The position numbers and the translations under genes were made by a program. A stretch of DNA of 64,000 nucleotides from positions 1 through 64,000 of the forward strand of contig NZ_LFYT02000005.1 in NCBI RefSeq assembly GCF_001270065.2. Direction: 5' to 3'. Positions 55,966 through 64,000 of the stretch are shown here, one piece after another. This stretch comes from Limnohabitans planktonicus II-D5. GTDB taxonomy: Bacteria > Pseudomonadota > Gammaproteobacteria > Burkholderiales > Burkholderiaceae_C. Every line of letters begins with the position of its first letter. Within the stretch, counting starts at the first letter, position 1. The notes beneath the pieces were generated by a model that ran no database searches, was not told the DNA's origin, and was given only the letters and a program-made list of their open reading frames with translations.

Positions 55966-56146
55966 AACGGCGCATCCAAAGCTGGAGGAACTTCGGGCAT
56001 TGGGCTTGCCCCATTTCAGACAGCGCCTGCTGCGCCAAACCCGTGTGATTGATGAGTTTGACGACCAGACCGTGGTGGTTCACCTGTTCATCCACACACG
56101 GCGTCATTTCAGAACCCATTTGCAGCCGCGTGTTTTGCGGGCCTGA
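55964..56146 (+). pseudogene. ParE/RelE-type toxin, 3' remnant
   Basis: The frame ETAHPKLEELRALGLPHFRQ, RLLRQTRVIDEF, DDQTVVVHLFIHTRRHFRTH, LQPRVLRA matches the C-terminal two-thirds of ParE-superfamily toxins. The expected N-terminal 35-40 residues are absent: the frame begins inside the antitoxin's last codons, and the ATG just after them opens a different frame. A deletion joining antitoxin end to mid-toxin is the simplest account. Confidence 0.55.
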
Positions 56147-56186
56147 CACGCCACAGCAAACCAGCGATCCTCTCCAGAAATCCAAG

Positions 56187-56300
56187 ATGACCTCCACCCT
56201 TGCAGTTTTCGTCTCACGCTGGTGTTCACCAGCGTGTGTCTTTTGAACGCCTGTGCATCCAGTTCGGTGGTTGAGCCCGGCGTGGTGCGTGGGGACAGAG
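56187..56300 (+). pseudogene. Possible 5' fragment of a lipoprotein gene
   Basis: From about 56210 the frame reads RLTLVFTSVCLLNACASSSV, VEPGVVRGDRGRLKK, with a lipobox-like LLNAC and the short linker typical of small bacterial lipoproteins. The only nearby ATG (56187) is in another frame, one indel away, and the reading frame ends without a domain at 56381. Either debris of a lost gene or chance. Confidence 0.3.
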
Positions 56301-56416
56301 GGCGTCTGAAGAAGCTTCGGTCGCACACGCGACCCCTTGAGGGAACTCCCGATACGAGCCGCCTTGTCCAGGGGCCATACTGAGCACTGGATCAGATACC
56401 CGATCAGGAGAGCCTT

Positions 56417-57400
56417 GTGAAAACGAATGACACCACACGCCGCCAGTTTGTACAAAGCGGCATCGCCAGTGCCGCCACCCTGGCGCTGCCCTCAATCGCC
56501 CAGGCGCAAGCCTTTCCGACGCGCCCACTCAAGCTGATTTGCCCCTGGCCTGCCGGCGGGTCCAGCGACATCGTGATGCGTGCGCTAGCCGATGCTGCCA
56601 CCAAGGTGCTGGGCCAGCAGGTGGTGGTTGAAAACAAGCCCGGTGCCAGCGGCATGCTCGGCCCCAACGAACTCGTCAAAGCGGCACCCGACGGCTACAC
56701 CCTTTCGCAAATCACGATTGGCGTGGCCCGCTTGCCGCACATGCAAAAAATGCTGTTCGACCCGCTCAAAGACTTCAGCTACATCGCCTGCCTGACGGGC
56801 TACACCTTTGGCATCGTGGTCAAGGCCGACTCGCCGATCAAATCCATCAAGGACCTGGTCAGTTTTGCCAAGGCCAATCCCGGTAAATTCAATTACGGCT
56901 CCACGGGCAACGGCACCACGCCGCACCTGGCGGTGGAAGAGTTCGCCCTCAAGGCGGGCGTGCAGCTCACGCATGTGCCTTTTAAAGGCAGCTCGGACGG
57001 CTTGCAAGCGCTGTTAGGGGGCCACATTGACGCGCACAGTGATGCCACGGGCTGGGCACCCCACGTTGAAGCAGGCACCCTGCGCCTGCTGGCCACCTAT
57101 GGCAGCAAACGCACCAAACGCTGGCCCAAAGTGCCCACGCTCAACGAACTGGGCTACGACACGGTGTCCGACTCCCCTTTCGGCATCGCCGGCCCTCGGG
57201 GCATGGACCCGAAGGTGGTGCGCAAGCTGCAAGACGGCTTCAAGAAAACCCTGAGCGACCCTGGCGTGGTGGCCGCCTTCGCAAAGTACGACCAGCCCGT
57301 GATCTACATGGACAGCGAGGCCTACACCCAGTTCATCCTGGCCAGCTATGTGAAGGAAAAGCGGCTGATCGAAAAGCTGGGGCTGGGCATCAAGGGCTGA
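56417..57400 (+). CDS. TctC/Bug-family periplasmic receptor
   Basis: A 327-residue TTT-type receptor with a twin-arginine-like start (TTRRQFVQSGIASAATLALP, cleavage near AQA) and Bug core FPTRPLKLICPWPAGGSSD, KPGASGMLGPNELV and NYGSTGNGTTPH. The initiator is GTG at 56417. It stands alone between the decayed toxin-antitoxin region and a REP pair, with acs convergent. Ligand unknown. Confidence 0.87.
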   Translation: MKTNDTTRRQFVQSGIASAATLALPSIAQAQAFPTRPLKLICPWPAGGSSDIVMRALADAATKVLGQQVVVENKPGASGMLGPNELVKAAPDGYTLSQITIGVARLPHMQKMLFDPLKDFSYIACLTGYTFGIVVKADSPIKSIKDLVSFAKANPGKFNYGSTGNGTTPHLAVEEFALKAGVQLTHVPFKGSSDGLQALLGGHIDAHSDATGWAPHVEAGTLRLLATYGSKRTKRWPKVPTLNELGYDTVSDSPFGIAGPRGMDPKVVRKLQDGFKKTLSDPGVVAAFAKYDQPVIYMDSEAYTQFILASYVKEKRLIEKLGLGIKG

Positions 57401-57420
57401 AGCGGGGTTTGCAGACCCCC

Positions 57421-57486
57421 GTCGGGGTCCGGGACGGCCGACCTACAACAAGCCTTACCCGTAGGTCGGTACTCGCAGAGTCCGAC
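57421..57486. repeat. Inverted REP pair (BIME-like) plus partial third copy
   Basis: GGTC-type REP on the minus strand at 57421-57446 and ACTC-type REP on the plus strand at 57461-57486, tail to tail with a 14-base spacer. A partial copy, CCGACCTAC, remains at 57558-57566 next to the acs terminator. Same family as 35-111 and 20679-20961. Confidence 0.75.
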
Positions 57487-57562
57487 GTTTTTCAATGCAC
57501 CGCCCCTGCATCCAAGAGCGCCAGTGATCATGTTGCAAACATCAGGAACTGCGCCCCCCGAC

Positions 57563-57597
57563 CTACAAAAAACGGCAGCCGAGGCTGCCGTTTGTGC
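57563..57597 (-). terminator. Rho-independent terminator of acs
   Basis: AACGGCAGC/GCTGCCGTT stem with a short loop (57571-57592). On the minus strand it is followed by TTTTTT, ending beside the partial REP. The plus strand also has a late T-run (57598-57604), so it may act in both directions. Confidence 0.9.
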
Positions 57598-57614
57598 TTT
57601 TTTTCATCAGCAGA

Positions 57615-59576
57615 TCAATAAGCCTGACCCAACTGCCCCAGGATGTGGGGGTTTTCCAGCGTCGAGGTGTCTTGTGTGATCGCTTCGCCTTTGGCCAGCG
57701 AGCGCAGCAGGCGGCGCATGATCTTGCCCGAGCGGGTCTTGGGCAGGTTCTCGCCAAAGCGGATGTCCTTGGGCTTGGCGATCGGGCCGATTTCCTTGGC
57801 AATGTGGTCGCGCAACTGCTTGGCAATGGCCTTGCCTTCTTCAGTGTTGGGCAGCGAGCGCTTGAGCACCACGAAGGCGCAAATCGCCTCACCCGTGGTG
57901 TCGTCAGGGCGGCCCACCACGGCGGCTTCGGCCACCAGCTCGGTGCAGCTGACCAACGCTGATTCGATTTCCATCGTGCCCATGCGGTGACCGGAGACGT
58001 TGAGCACGTCGTCGATGCGGCCGGTGATGGTGAAGTAACCGGTTTTCTCGTCGCGGATCGCGCCGTCGCCGGCCAGATAGTACTTGCCCTTGAAGTCTTC
58101 AGGGTAGTAGCTCTTCTTGAAGCGCTCGGGATCACCCCAGATGTTGCGGATCATGGAAGGCCATGGGCGCTTGACAACCAAAATGCCGCCCTGGCCATTG
58201 GGCATGTCTTTGCCGGTTTCGTCCACGATGGCTGCCTGTATGCCGGGGAACGGCAGCGTGCAGGAACCGGGCACCATGGGGGTCACGCCAGGCAGCGGGG
58301 TGATCATGTGGCCACCGGTTTCGGTTTGCCAGAAGGTGTCCACGATGGGGCAACAGCTGCCGCCCACGTGTTCGTAGTACCACTCCCAGGCGGCTGGGTT
58401 GATCGGCTCGCCGACCGAACCCAACAAGCGCAGGCTGCTCAAGTTGTAGCTCTTGGGGTGCACGGCGTCGTTGGCTTCTGCGGCCTTGATCAGCGAGCGG
58501 ATGGCGGTGGGCGCGGTGTAGAAAATCGAAACTTTGTGGTCCTGGATCATCTTCCAGAATCGGCCTGCGTCTGGGTATGTGGGCACGCCTTCGAACACGA
58601 TCTCGGTGCCGCCCAAAGCCAAGGGACCATAGGTGATGTACGTGTGGCCCGTGACCCAGCCGATGTCGGCCGTGCACCAGAACACGTCGTCGGCTTTCAA
58701 GTCGAAGGTCCACTTGGTGGTCAAGGCTGCGTGCAGCAAATAGCCGCCGGTGCTGTGTTGCACACCTTTGGGCTTGCCGGTGGAGCCGGAGGTGTAGAGC
58801 AAAAACAGGGGGTGCTCGGCACCGACCCACTCGGGCTCGCAGGTGGTGGCTTGGCTGTCAGCCAGCTCAGCCATCCACACGTCGCGCCCAGCGGTCATGG
58901 CGATATCAGCGCCCGAGCGCTTGACGACCAGCACATTCTTAATGGAGTCGCAGCCGCCCAAATTGATGGCTTCGTCCACGATGGACTTGAGGGGCAGCAG
59001 CTTGCCGCCGCGCACTTGGTTGTCGGCAGTGATCACGGCCACAGCGCCCGTGTCTTCGATGCGGTCGCGCAGCGACTGGGCCGAGAAACCACCGAACACC
59101 ACCGAGTGGGTCGCGCCGATGCGGGCGCAGGCCTGCATGGCCGCCACGCCGTCGATGGACATGGAGATGTAGATGACCACGCGGTCACCTTTTTGGATGC
59201 CCAAGCTTTTGAGTGCGTTGGCGTATTGGCAGGTCTTGGCCAGCAGCTGGCTGTAGGTGACTTGGCTCACTTCTCCGCCATCGGCTTCAAAGATGATGGC
59301 GGTCTTGTCGCCCAGGCCTTTTTCGACGTTGCGGTCCAGGCAGTTGTAAGAGGCGTTCAGCGTGCCGTCTTCGAACCACTTGAAAAAAGGCGCGTTGGAT
59401 TCGTCCAGCACCTGAGTGAAGGGCGTCTTCCAGGTGATCAGCTCCTTGGCCAGACGGCCCCAGTAGCCCTGGTAGTCGGCTTCGGCTTCTTGGCACAGCG
59501 CTTCGTAGGCGGGCATGCCCGAGATGTGGGCGTTTTTCACAAAATCGGCGCTGGGTTGGTAAACGTTGGAACTCAT
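57615..59576 (-). CDS. acs: Acetyl-CoA synthetase
   Basis: A 653-residue AMP-forming ligase making acetyl-CoA from acetate, ATP and CoA. Phosphate loop [58 protein letters not shown] and the acylatable lysine in [15 protein letters not shown] are present. The ATG at 59576 starts [12 protein letters not shown]; longer frames (to 59711) have no family support. Divergent from UPF0114. Confidence 0.96.
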   Translation of the reverse strand: MSSNVYQPSADFVKNAHISGMPAYEALCQEAEADYQGYWGRLAKELITWKTPFTQVLDESNAPFFKWFEDGTLNASYNCLDRNVEKGLGDKTAIIFEADGGEVSQVTYSQLLAKTCQYANALKSLGIQKGDRVVIYISMSIDGVAAMQACARIGATHSVVFGGFSAQSLRDRIEDTGAVAVITADNQVRGGKLLPLKSIVDEAINLGGCDSIKNVLVVKRSGADIAMTAGRDVWMAELADSQATTCEPEWVGAEHPLFLLYTSGSTGKPKGVQHSTGGYLLHAALTTKWTFDLKADDVFWCTADIGWVTGHTYITYGPLALGGTEIVFEGVPTYPDAGRFWKMIQDHKVSIFYTAPTAIRSLIKAAEANDAVHPKSYNLSSLRLLGSVGEPINPAAWEWYYEHVGGSCCPIVDTFWQTETGGHMITPLPGVTPMVPGSCTLPFPGIQAAIVDETGKDMPNGQGGILVVKRPWPSMIRNIWGDPERFKKSYYPEDFKGKYYLAGDGAIRDEKTGYFTITGRIDDVLNVSGHRMGTMEIESALVSCTELVAEAAVVGRPDDTTGEAICAFVVLKRSLPNTEEGKAIAKQLRDHIAKEIGPIAKPKDIRFGENLPKTRSGKIMRRLLRSLAKGEAITQDTSTLENPHILGQLGQAY

Positions 59577-59756
59577 CAGATTTGTCTCCTCAATGACAGG
59601 ACGTTGTTTGAAACTGGCACAAATGTCGGCTTTCGCTCTTACAAAGCACTGACTGACAGCAGTCTTGCACGCATGTTGGCAAGATACCGGATTGGACCGC
59701 CTAAAATCCAAATGATGTCACGAGAGGCCCTTGCCCTCAAAAAAACCAGGAAAAAC

Positions 59757-60356
59757 ATGTCCAAACCCACACCCCCAGCCAAATCCTCCCTGAGCCCCCT
59801 GAGCAGCTTCATTTTTGCCAGCCGTTGGCTGCAGTTGCCACTGTATTTGGGACTGATCGCCGCACAAGCCGTATACGTCTTCCATTTCTGGGTAGAGCTG
59901 GTGCACTTGCTGGAAGCCGCCTTTGGCAGCCAAACCGCACTGCAAGCCCTGGTCAGCAGCATTGGCTACAAAGCAGATGCACCCCTGACGGCCCTGAATG
60001 AAACGGTGATCATGTTGGTCGTGCTGGCCCTGATCGACGTGGTCATGATCTCGAACTTGCTGATCATGGTCATCGTGGGCGGCTACGAAACCTTTGTCTC
60101 GCGCCTGAACCTCGAAGGCCACCCCGACCAGCCCGAGTGGCTGAGCCATGTCAATGCCTCGGTGCTCAAAGTCAAGCTGGGTACGGCCATCATCGGCATC
60201 AGCTCGATTCACCTGCTCAAAACCTTCATCAACGCCGCCAACTACGACGAAAAAGTGCTGATGTGGCAAACCCTGATCCACATGGCTTTCTTGCTCAGCG
60301 CAATTGCGATTGCTTACGCAGATCGCCTGATGTCGCACCACGACAAGGCCCACTGA
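59757..60356 (+). CDS. UPF0114 (YqhA-like) membrane protein
   Basis: A 199-residue protein with four predicted membrane segments. [40 protein letters not shown] and [19 protein letters not shown] are UPF0114/TIGR00645 hallmarks. Function unknown. CAGGAAAAA precedes the ATG at 59757. Followed 48 bp later by the fumarase gene in the same direction. Confidence 0.88.
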   Translation: MSKPTPPAKSSLSPLSSFIFASRWLQLPLYLGLIAAQAVYVFHFWVELVHLLEAAFGSQTALQALVSSIGYKADAPLTALNETVIMLVVLALIDVVMISNLLIMVIVGGYETFVSRLNLEGHPDQPEWLSHVNASVLKVKLGTAIIGISSIHLLKTFINAANYDEKVLMWQTLIHMAFLLSAIAIAYADRLMSHHDKAH

Positions 60357-60404
60357 GCGCATAACAGAATCACTGTTTTTTGATTTTCACGGGATCACAC
60401 CACC

Positions 60405-61958
60405 ATGACCACACTGATCAAACAAGACGACCTGATCGAATCCGTCGCCGCCGCCCTGCAGTACATCAGCTACTACCACCCTGCCGACTTCATCTCGCAC
60501 CTGGCCAGCGCCTACGAGCGCGAGCAAAGCCCCGCCGCCAAGGACGCGATTGCGCAGATCCTGACCAACAGCAAGATGAGCGCCTTCGGCCACCGTCCGA
60601 TTTGCCAGGACACCGGCATCGTCAACGTGTTCCTTGAAGTCGGCATGGACGTGAAGTTTGATGGCTTCACCGGCAGTTTGGAAGACGCCATCAACGAAGG
60701 CGTGCGCCGTGGCTACAACCACCCCGACAACACGCTGCGTGCATCCGTTGTGTCTGACCCGCACTTCAACCGTAAAAACACCAAGGACAACACGCCTGCC
60801 GTGATCTTCACCAAGATCGTGCCCGGCCACCATGTGCACGTGACCGTAGCTGCCAAAGGCGGCGGCAGCGAAAACAAGTCCAAGATGATCATGCTCAACC
60901 CCGGCGACAGCATCGTCGACTGGGTGCTCAAAACCGTGCCCACCATGGGCGCGGGCTGGTGCCCGCCCGGCATGCTGGGCATCGGCATTGGCGGCACGGC
61001 CGAAAAAGCAGTGCTCTTGGCCAAGGAAAGCCTGATGGACGACCTGGACATGTACCAGCTGCTCGAAAAATCCAGCAAAGGCGAAAAGCTCGACCCCGTT
61101 GAAGAGATGCGTCTGGAGCTGTACCACAAGGTCAACGCTTTGGGCATTGGCGCGCAAGGCTTGGGGGGTCTCACCACCGTGCTGGACATCAAGATCAAGA
61201 TGTACCCTACCCACGCGGCCAGCAAGCCCGTGGCCATGATCCCCAACTGCGCGGCCACGCGTCACGCGCACTTTGTGCTCGACGGCTCCGGCCCCAGCTA
61301 CCTCGAAGCGCCTTCGCTCGACCTGTGGCCCAACGTGGGCTGGACGGCCGACACCGAAAAGAGCCAGCGCGTGGACCTGAACACCCTGACACCCGCGCAA
61401 GTCGCGGCCTGGAAACCCGGCCAGACCCTGCTGCTCAACGGCAAGATGCTCACCGGCCGCGACGCTGCGCACAAACGCATCCAGGACATGCTGGCCAAGG
61501 GCGAACCGCTGCCCGTGGACTTCAAGAACCGCGTGATCTATTACGTGGGCCCGGTGGACCCCGTGGGCGACGAGGCTGTGGGCCCCGCCGGTCCCACCAC
61601 AGCCACCCGCATGGACGGTTTCACCGAGATGATGCTGGCCAACACCGGCCTGATCGCCATGATCGGCAAGGCTGAACGCGGCCCCGTCGCCATCGAAGCC
61701 ATCAAAAAGCACAAGAGCGCTTATCTGATGGCCGTGGGCGGTGCCGCTTACCTCGTGTCCAAAGCCATCAAACACGCCCAGGTGGTGGGTTTTGCCGACA
61801 TGGGCATGGAAGCCATCTACGAATTCGACGTGGTCGACATGCCCGTAACGGTAGCGGTGGACGCGGGCGGCACCAGCGCCCACATCACCGGCCCCGCCGA
61901 ATGGCAAAAGCGCATCGCCACGGGCGAGTTCAAAGGCATCGGCGTCACAGCGGCCTGA
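60405..61958 (+). CDS. fumA: Fumarate hydratase, class I
   Basis: A 517-residue single-chain class I (iron-sulfur) fumarase interconverting fumarate and malate in the TCA cycle. N-terminal alpha region with RPICQDTGIVNVFLEVG (cluster cysteine), GAGWCPPGMLGIGIGGTAEK, PNCAATRHAHF and the beta region GPTTATRMDGFTEMMLANTG are family markers. The three cluster cysteines are visible. The enzyme is oxygen-sensitive in this family. Confidence 0.95.
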   Translation: MTTLIKQDDLIESVAAALQYISYYHPADFISHLASAYEREQSPAAKDAIAQILTNSKMSAFGHRPICQDTGIVNVFLEVGMDVKFDGFTGSLEDAINEGVRRGYNHPDNTLRASVVSDPHFNRKNTKDNTPAVIFTKIVPGHHVHVTVAAKGGGSENKSKMIMLNPGDSIVDWVLKTVPTMGAGWCPPGMLGIGIGGTAEKAVLLAKESLMDDLDMYQLLEKSSKGEKLDPVEEMRLELYHKVNALGIGAQGLGGLTTVLDIKIKMYPTHAASKPVAMIPNCAATRHAHFVLDGSGPSYLEAPSLDLWPNVGWTADTEKSQRVDLNTLTPAQVAAWKPGQTLLLNGKMLTGRDAAHKRIQDMLAKGEPLPVDFKNRVIYYVGPVDPVGDEAVGPAGPTTATRMDGFTEMMLANTGLIAMIGKAERGPVAIEAIKKHKSAYLMAVGGAAYLVSKAIKHAQVVGFADMGMEAIYEFDVVDMPVTVAVDAGGTSAHITGPAEWQKRIATGEFKGIGVTAA

Positions 61959-62063
61959 CGCCTTGCATGCGCCTGTCCCGTTACTGCGAGCGCAGCGTGG
62001 CCGTCCAGATCTGGATCACCACGCGGCGTTCCTGCGGGACACGGCGATGACATCTGAGCCCTC

Positions 62064-62915
62064 ATGAACGAATCCCCCATCGGCGTTTTTGACAGCGGCA
62101 TTGGTGGCCTGAGCGTGTTGCAGGCCCTCCAATCGGAGCTGCCTGCCGAGCATTTTGTGTATTGGGCCGACAGCGCCCATGCGCCCTATGGTGAAAAGGG
62201 CGATGTGTTTGTGCGCCAGCGCAGCCTGGCCATCGCCCGGCACTTGATAGAGAGGCACCGCATCAAAGCCCTGGTGGTGGCCTGCAACACGGCCACCGCA
62301 GCGGCCATTCATGAGTTGCGCAACCAGCATCCGCACTTGCCATTGATCGGGGTAGAGCCCGCTCTCAAGCCAGCCATCGCCATGAGCCGAACCCAGCGCA
62401 TTGGCGTCATCGGCACACAGGGCACGCTGTCCAGCGACAAATTCCACCGGCTGCTGGTCAGCTTGCAAGACCAGGCCGAGTTTGTGGTTCAGCCCTGCCA
62501 AGGTTTGGCGCTGGCCATTGAGCAGAGCACACATGCCCCATCTGCACCGCAAGCGCATGAAAAAGTCAGGCAATTGCTGCAGGACTACACCCGTCAGATG
62601 GGCCGTTTTGGCACGGCCCCGGGCGACTTGGACACCCTGGTGCTGGGTTGCACGCACTATGTGTTTGCGCACCAGCCCTTGCGCGACTTGCTGGGGCCTG
62701 ATGTGCAGCTGGTGTCCACCGGAGGGCCGGTTGCCCGCCAAACCCGAAGATTGCTCGAATTCGCAGGCCAATTGCGCAGCGGCCCAGCGCCGCTGTCGGC
62801 ATCAGCACGCACACAGTTGCTGACCAATGGTGAACTCAGTGCACTGCAAGCGGCCGCACAGCGCTGGCTCCATTTGCCCCATTCGACCTGTCACAAGGCT
62901 GAACGGCAAATCTGA
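62064..62915 (+). CDS. murI: Glutamate racemase
   Basis: A 283-residue cofactor-independent racemase supplying D-glutamate for peptidoglycan. FDSGIGGLSVLQAL, the first catalytic cysteine in VACNTATAAAI, the second in LGCTHYVF, and the YWADSAHAPYG substrate loop are present. It ends one base before the convergent MFS gene's stop, with no room for a terminator between them. Confidence 0.96.
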   Translation: MNESPIGVFDSGIGGLSVLQALQSELPAEHFVYWADSAHAPYGEKGDVFVRQRSLAIARHLIERHRIKALVVACNTATAAAIHELRNQHPHLPLIGVEPALKPAIAMSRTQRIGVIGTQGTLSSDKFHRLLVSLQDQAEFVVQPCQGLALAIEQSTHAPSAPQAHEKVRQLLQDYTRQMGRFGTAPGDLDTLVLGCTHYVFAHQPLRDLLGPDVQLVSTGGPVARQTRRLLEFAGQLRSGPAPLSASARTQLLTNGELSALQAAAQRWLHLPHSTCHKAERQI

Positions 62916-64000
62916 TCAGGCCTGCCCCATGGCCATGCGACGGCCACGCTCGACGCTCACAGGTATGAGCAAAACCAGGCCCAAGACGAACAGCAAGGAA
63001 GTCGAGCCAATCGCCAGACGCTGATTGCCGCCGCTGAGCCAGGTGATGAGGCCGTAGCTCAAAGGCCCCAGGATGCTCGCAAGGCGGATGGCAAACGTCC
63101 ACAGGCCAAAGAACTCACCCAAGCGCGCAGGCGGCACCATGAGCCCGGCCATGGCACGACCCGATGACTGGCTGGACCCCATGCACACCCCGGCAATCGC
63201 CGCTGCCCACCAGAACACCTCTTTGGTGCTCGACAAGGCAGCGATCACACAAGTCAAGATCCAGCCCACCAAGGTCAAGGCCAAGGCCAATTTGTGTCCG
63301 ATGCGGTCTTGCGCATAGCCAAACACAAAGGCCCCCGCAAAAGCGGCGATGTTGAGCACAAAAATCAGCACCATCGTCTCTTGCGGCTGAAAGCCAATCA
63401 CCTGTTCAGCATAAATGGCCGCCAGCGAAATGGCCACCGCCACCCCACCCTGGTAAGCCACCGCGCAGGCCATGAGCCGAATGAAATCCTTGTATGGGCG
63501 GGCATCACGGAAGGTTTGACGCAATCCCCGCAAGCTGTGCAACATGCCCACCACAGGGGCATGGGGTTGGGGCGGTGAATGCTCACGCATCAAAGCAAAC
63601 GTGACACAGGATGCTGCCCCATAAACCAGCGCCGTGATCAGCATCGTGACGGGAACAAACTGGCTGCCTGTCTCACCACGCGCTTGCGCAGCCAGCACAT
63701 AGGCCAGGCACACGCCCAGCGTCAACATGCCGCCGATATAACCCAGCGACCACCCCCAGCCACTGACGCGGCCCATGGCCTCGGGTTTGGCCAGTTCGGG
63801 CAAAAAGGAAGCGGTCAATGACTCGCCGTAAGAAAAAAACGTGTTGGACACCACCAAAATCAAAAGCCCCAGTGCCACTTGCCCAGGCCCCACCCAGGCC
63901 AGCGCTGCGGTGCTGATGACACAACCCAAGGTCACCCACATGAGCAGTCTTTTTTTGCCTGCGACACGGTCAGCCCAAGCGCCCAGGCCCGGCATGCTCA
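62916..64000 (-). CDS. UMF1/Atg22-type MFS transporter, partial at window edge
   Basis: At least 360 residues of a membrane transporter; the frame continues past the right edge, so the true start is not seen. GRVSGWGWSLGYIGGMLTLG, FSYGESLTASFLPELAKPEA and FGYAQDRIGHKLALALTLVG match the UMF1 group of the major facilitator superfamily. Substrate unknown. Convergent with murI. Confidence 0.85.
   Translation of the reverse strand, partial: SMPGLGAWADRVAGKKRLLMWVTLGCVISTAALAWVGPGQVALGLLILVVSNTFFSYGESLTASFLPELAKPEAMGRVSGWGWSLGYIGGMLTLGVCLAYVLAAQARGETGSQFVPVTMLITALVYGAASCVTFALMREHSPPQPHAPVVGMLHSLRGLRQTFRDARPYKDFIRLMACAVAYQGGVAVAISLAAIYAEQVIGFQPQETMVLIFVLNIAAFAGAFVFGYAQDRIGHKLALALTLVGWILTCVIAALSSTKEVFWWAAAIAGVCMGSSQSSGRAMAGLMVPPARLGEFFGLWTFAIRLASILGPLSYGLITWLSGGNQRLAIGSTSLLFVLGLVLLIPVSVERGRRMAMGQA

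Noticed and set aside
57987..60356. Long plus-strand frame running opposite acs into UPF0114
   Set aside because: Only its last 199 codons (from 59757) match a family; the rest is antisense to acs.

Overview
This window reads as a chromosomal segment of a betaproteobacterium, most likely a freshwater Comamonadaceae (Limnohabitans/Rhodoferax-like). The evidence is the protein families and gene pairings: orphan TctC/Bug receptors, a phasin, HemP, a PiuC-type dioxygenase, a class I fumarase and an Acs/UPF0114 neighbourhood. No rRNA, tRNA, CRISPR array, IS transposase or phage gene was recognised. The genus assignment is inference.

Region 1 (1-19520) is the most coherent block. After pdxH come a LacI regulator and a divergent TauABC-type ABC uptake operon with two LacI-type operators. 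Next are an HpsN-like (HisD-fold) dehydrogenase, a Bug receptor, a choline-sulfatase-family enzyme, an SDR, a SerC paralogue, a zinc alcohol dehydrogenase, SuyA and SuyB, a second Bug receptor, SlcC-like and ComC-like sulfolactate dehydrogenases, a GntR/UTRA regulator and an inositol-monophosphatase-family protein. Together these spell a C3-sulfonate pathway: dihydroxypropanesulfonate to sulfolactate (HpsN plus two dehydrogenases for the other carbon), (R)/(S)-sulfolactate interconversion through sulfopyruvate (SlcC/ComC), then cleavage to pyruvate and sulfite (SuyAB). The SerC paralogue has lost phosphate-contact residues and may link cysteate to sulfopyruvate. Two direct copies of a roughly 150-190 bp REP-containing element (1-152 and 19331-19520) bracket the block.

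Region 2 (19520-24400) holds an AEC permease, a REP array with a 128-bp tandem repeat, a zinc-type TonB receptor operon with two small secreted proteins, and msrA. Region 3 (24530-32010) is a TetR-controlled RND efflux operon whose pump gene has an in-frame amber codon, followed by pcm, a rhodanese and a TolC-type channel gene. Region 4 (32044-40529) is mostly minus-strand: nhaD, a hydroxyacid dehydrogenase, rmuC and an MFS gene tightly overlapped, then pncB, then an HDAC/thioesterase/nitroreductase operon.

Region 5 (40613-50062) has a phasin gene with its terminator, a patatin lipoprotein, and a Fur-box-led iron operon: orphan ferric-binding protein, siderophore receptor, PiuC, FMN hydroxyacid oxidase, tonB, exbB, exbD, hemP. 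Region 6 (50114-64000) has ahpC/ahpF, a DUF423 protein, cfa, an acyl-CoA-type SDR under a palindrome, a decayed toxin-antitoxin pair, a third Bug receptor, acs, UPF0114, fumarase, murI and a UMF1-type MFS gene cut by the window edge.
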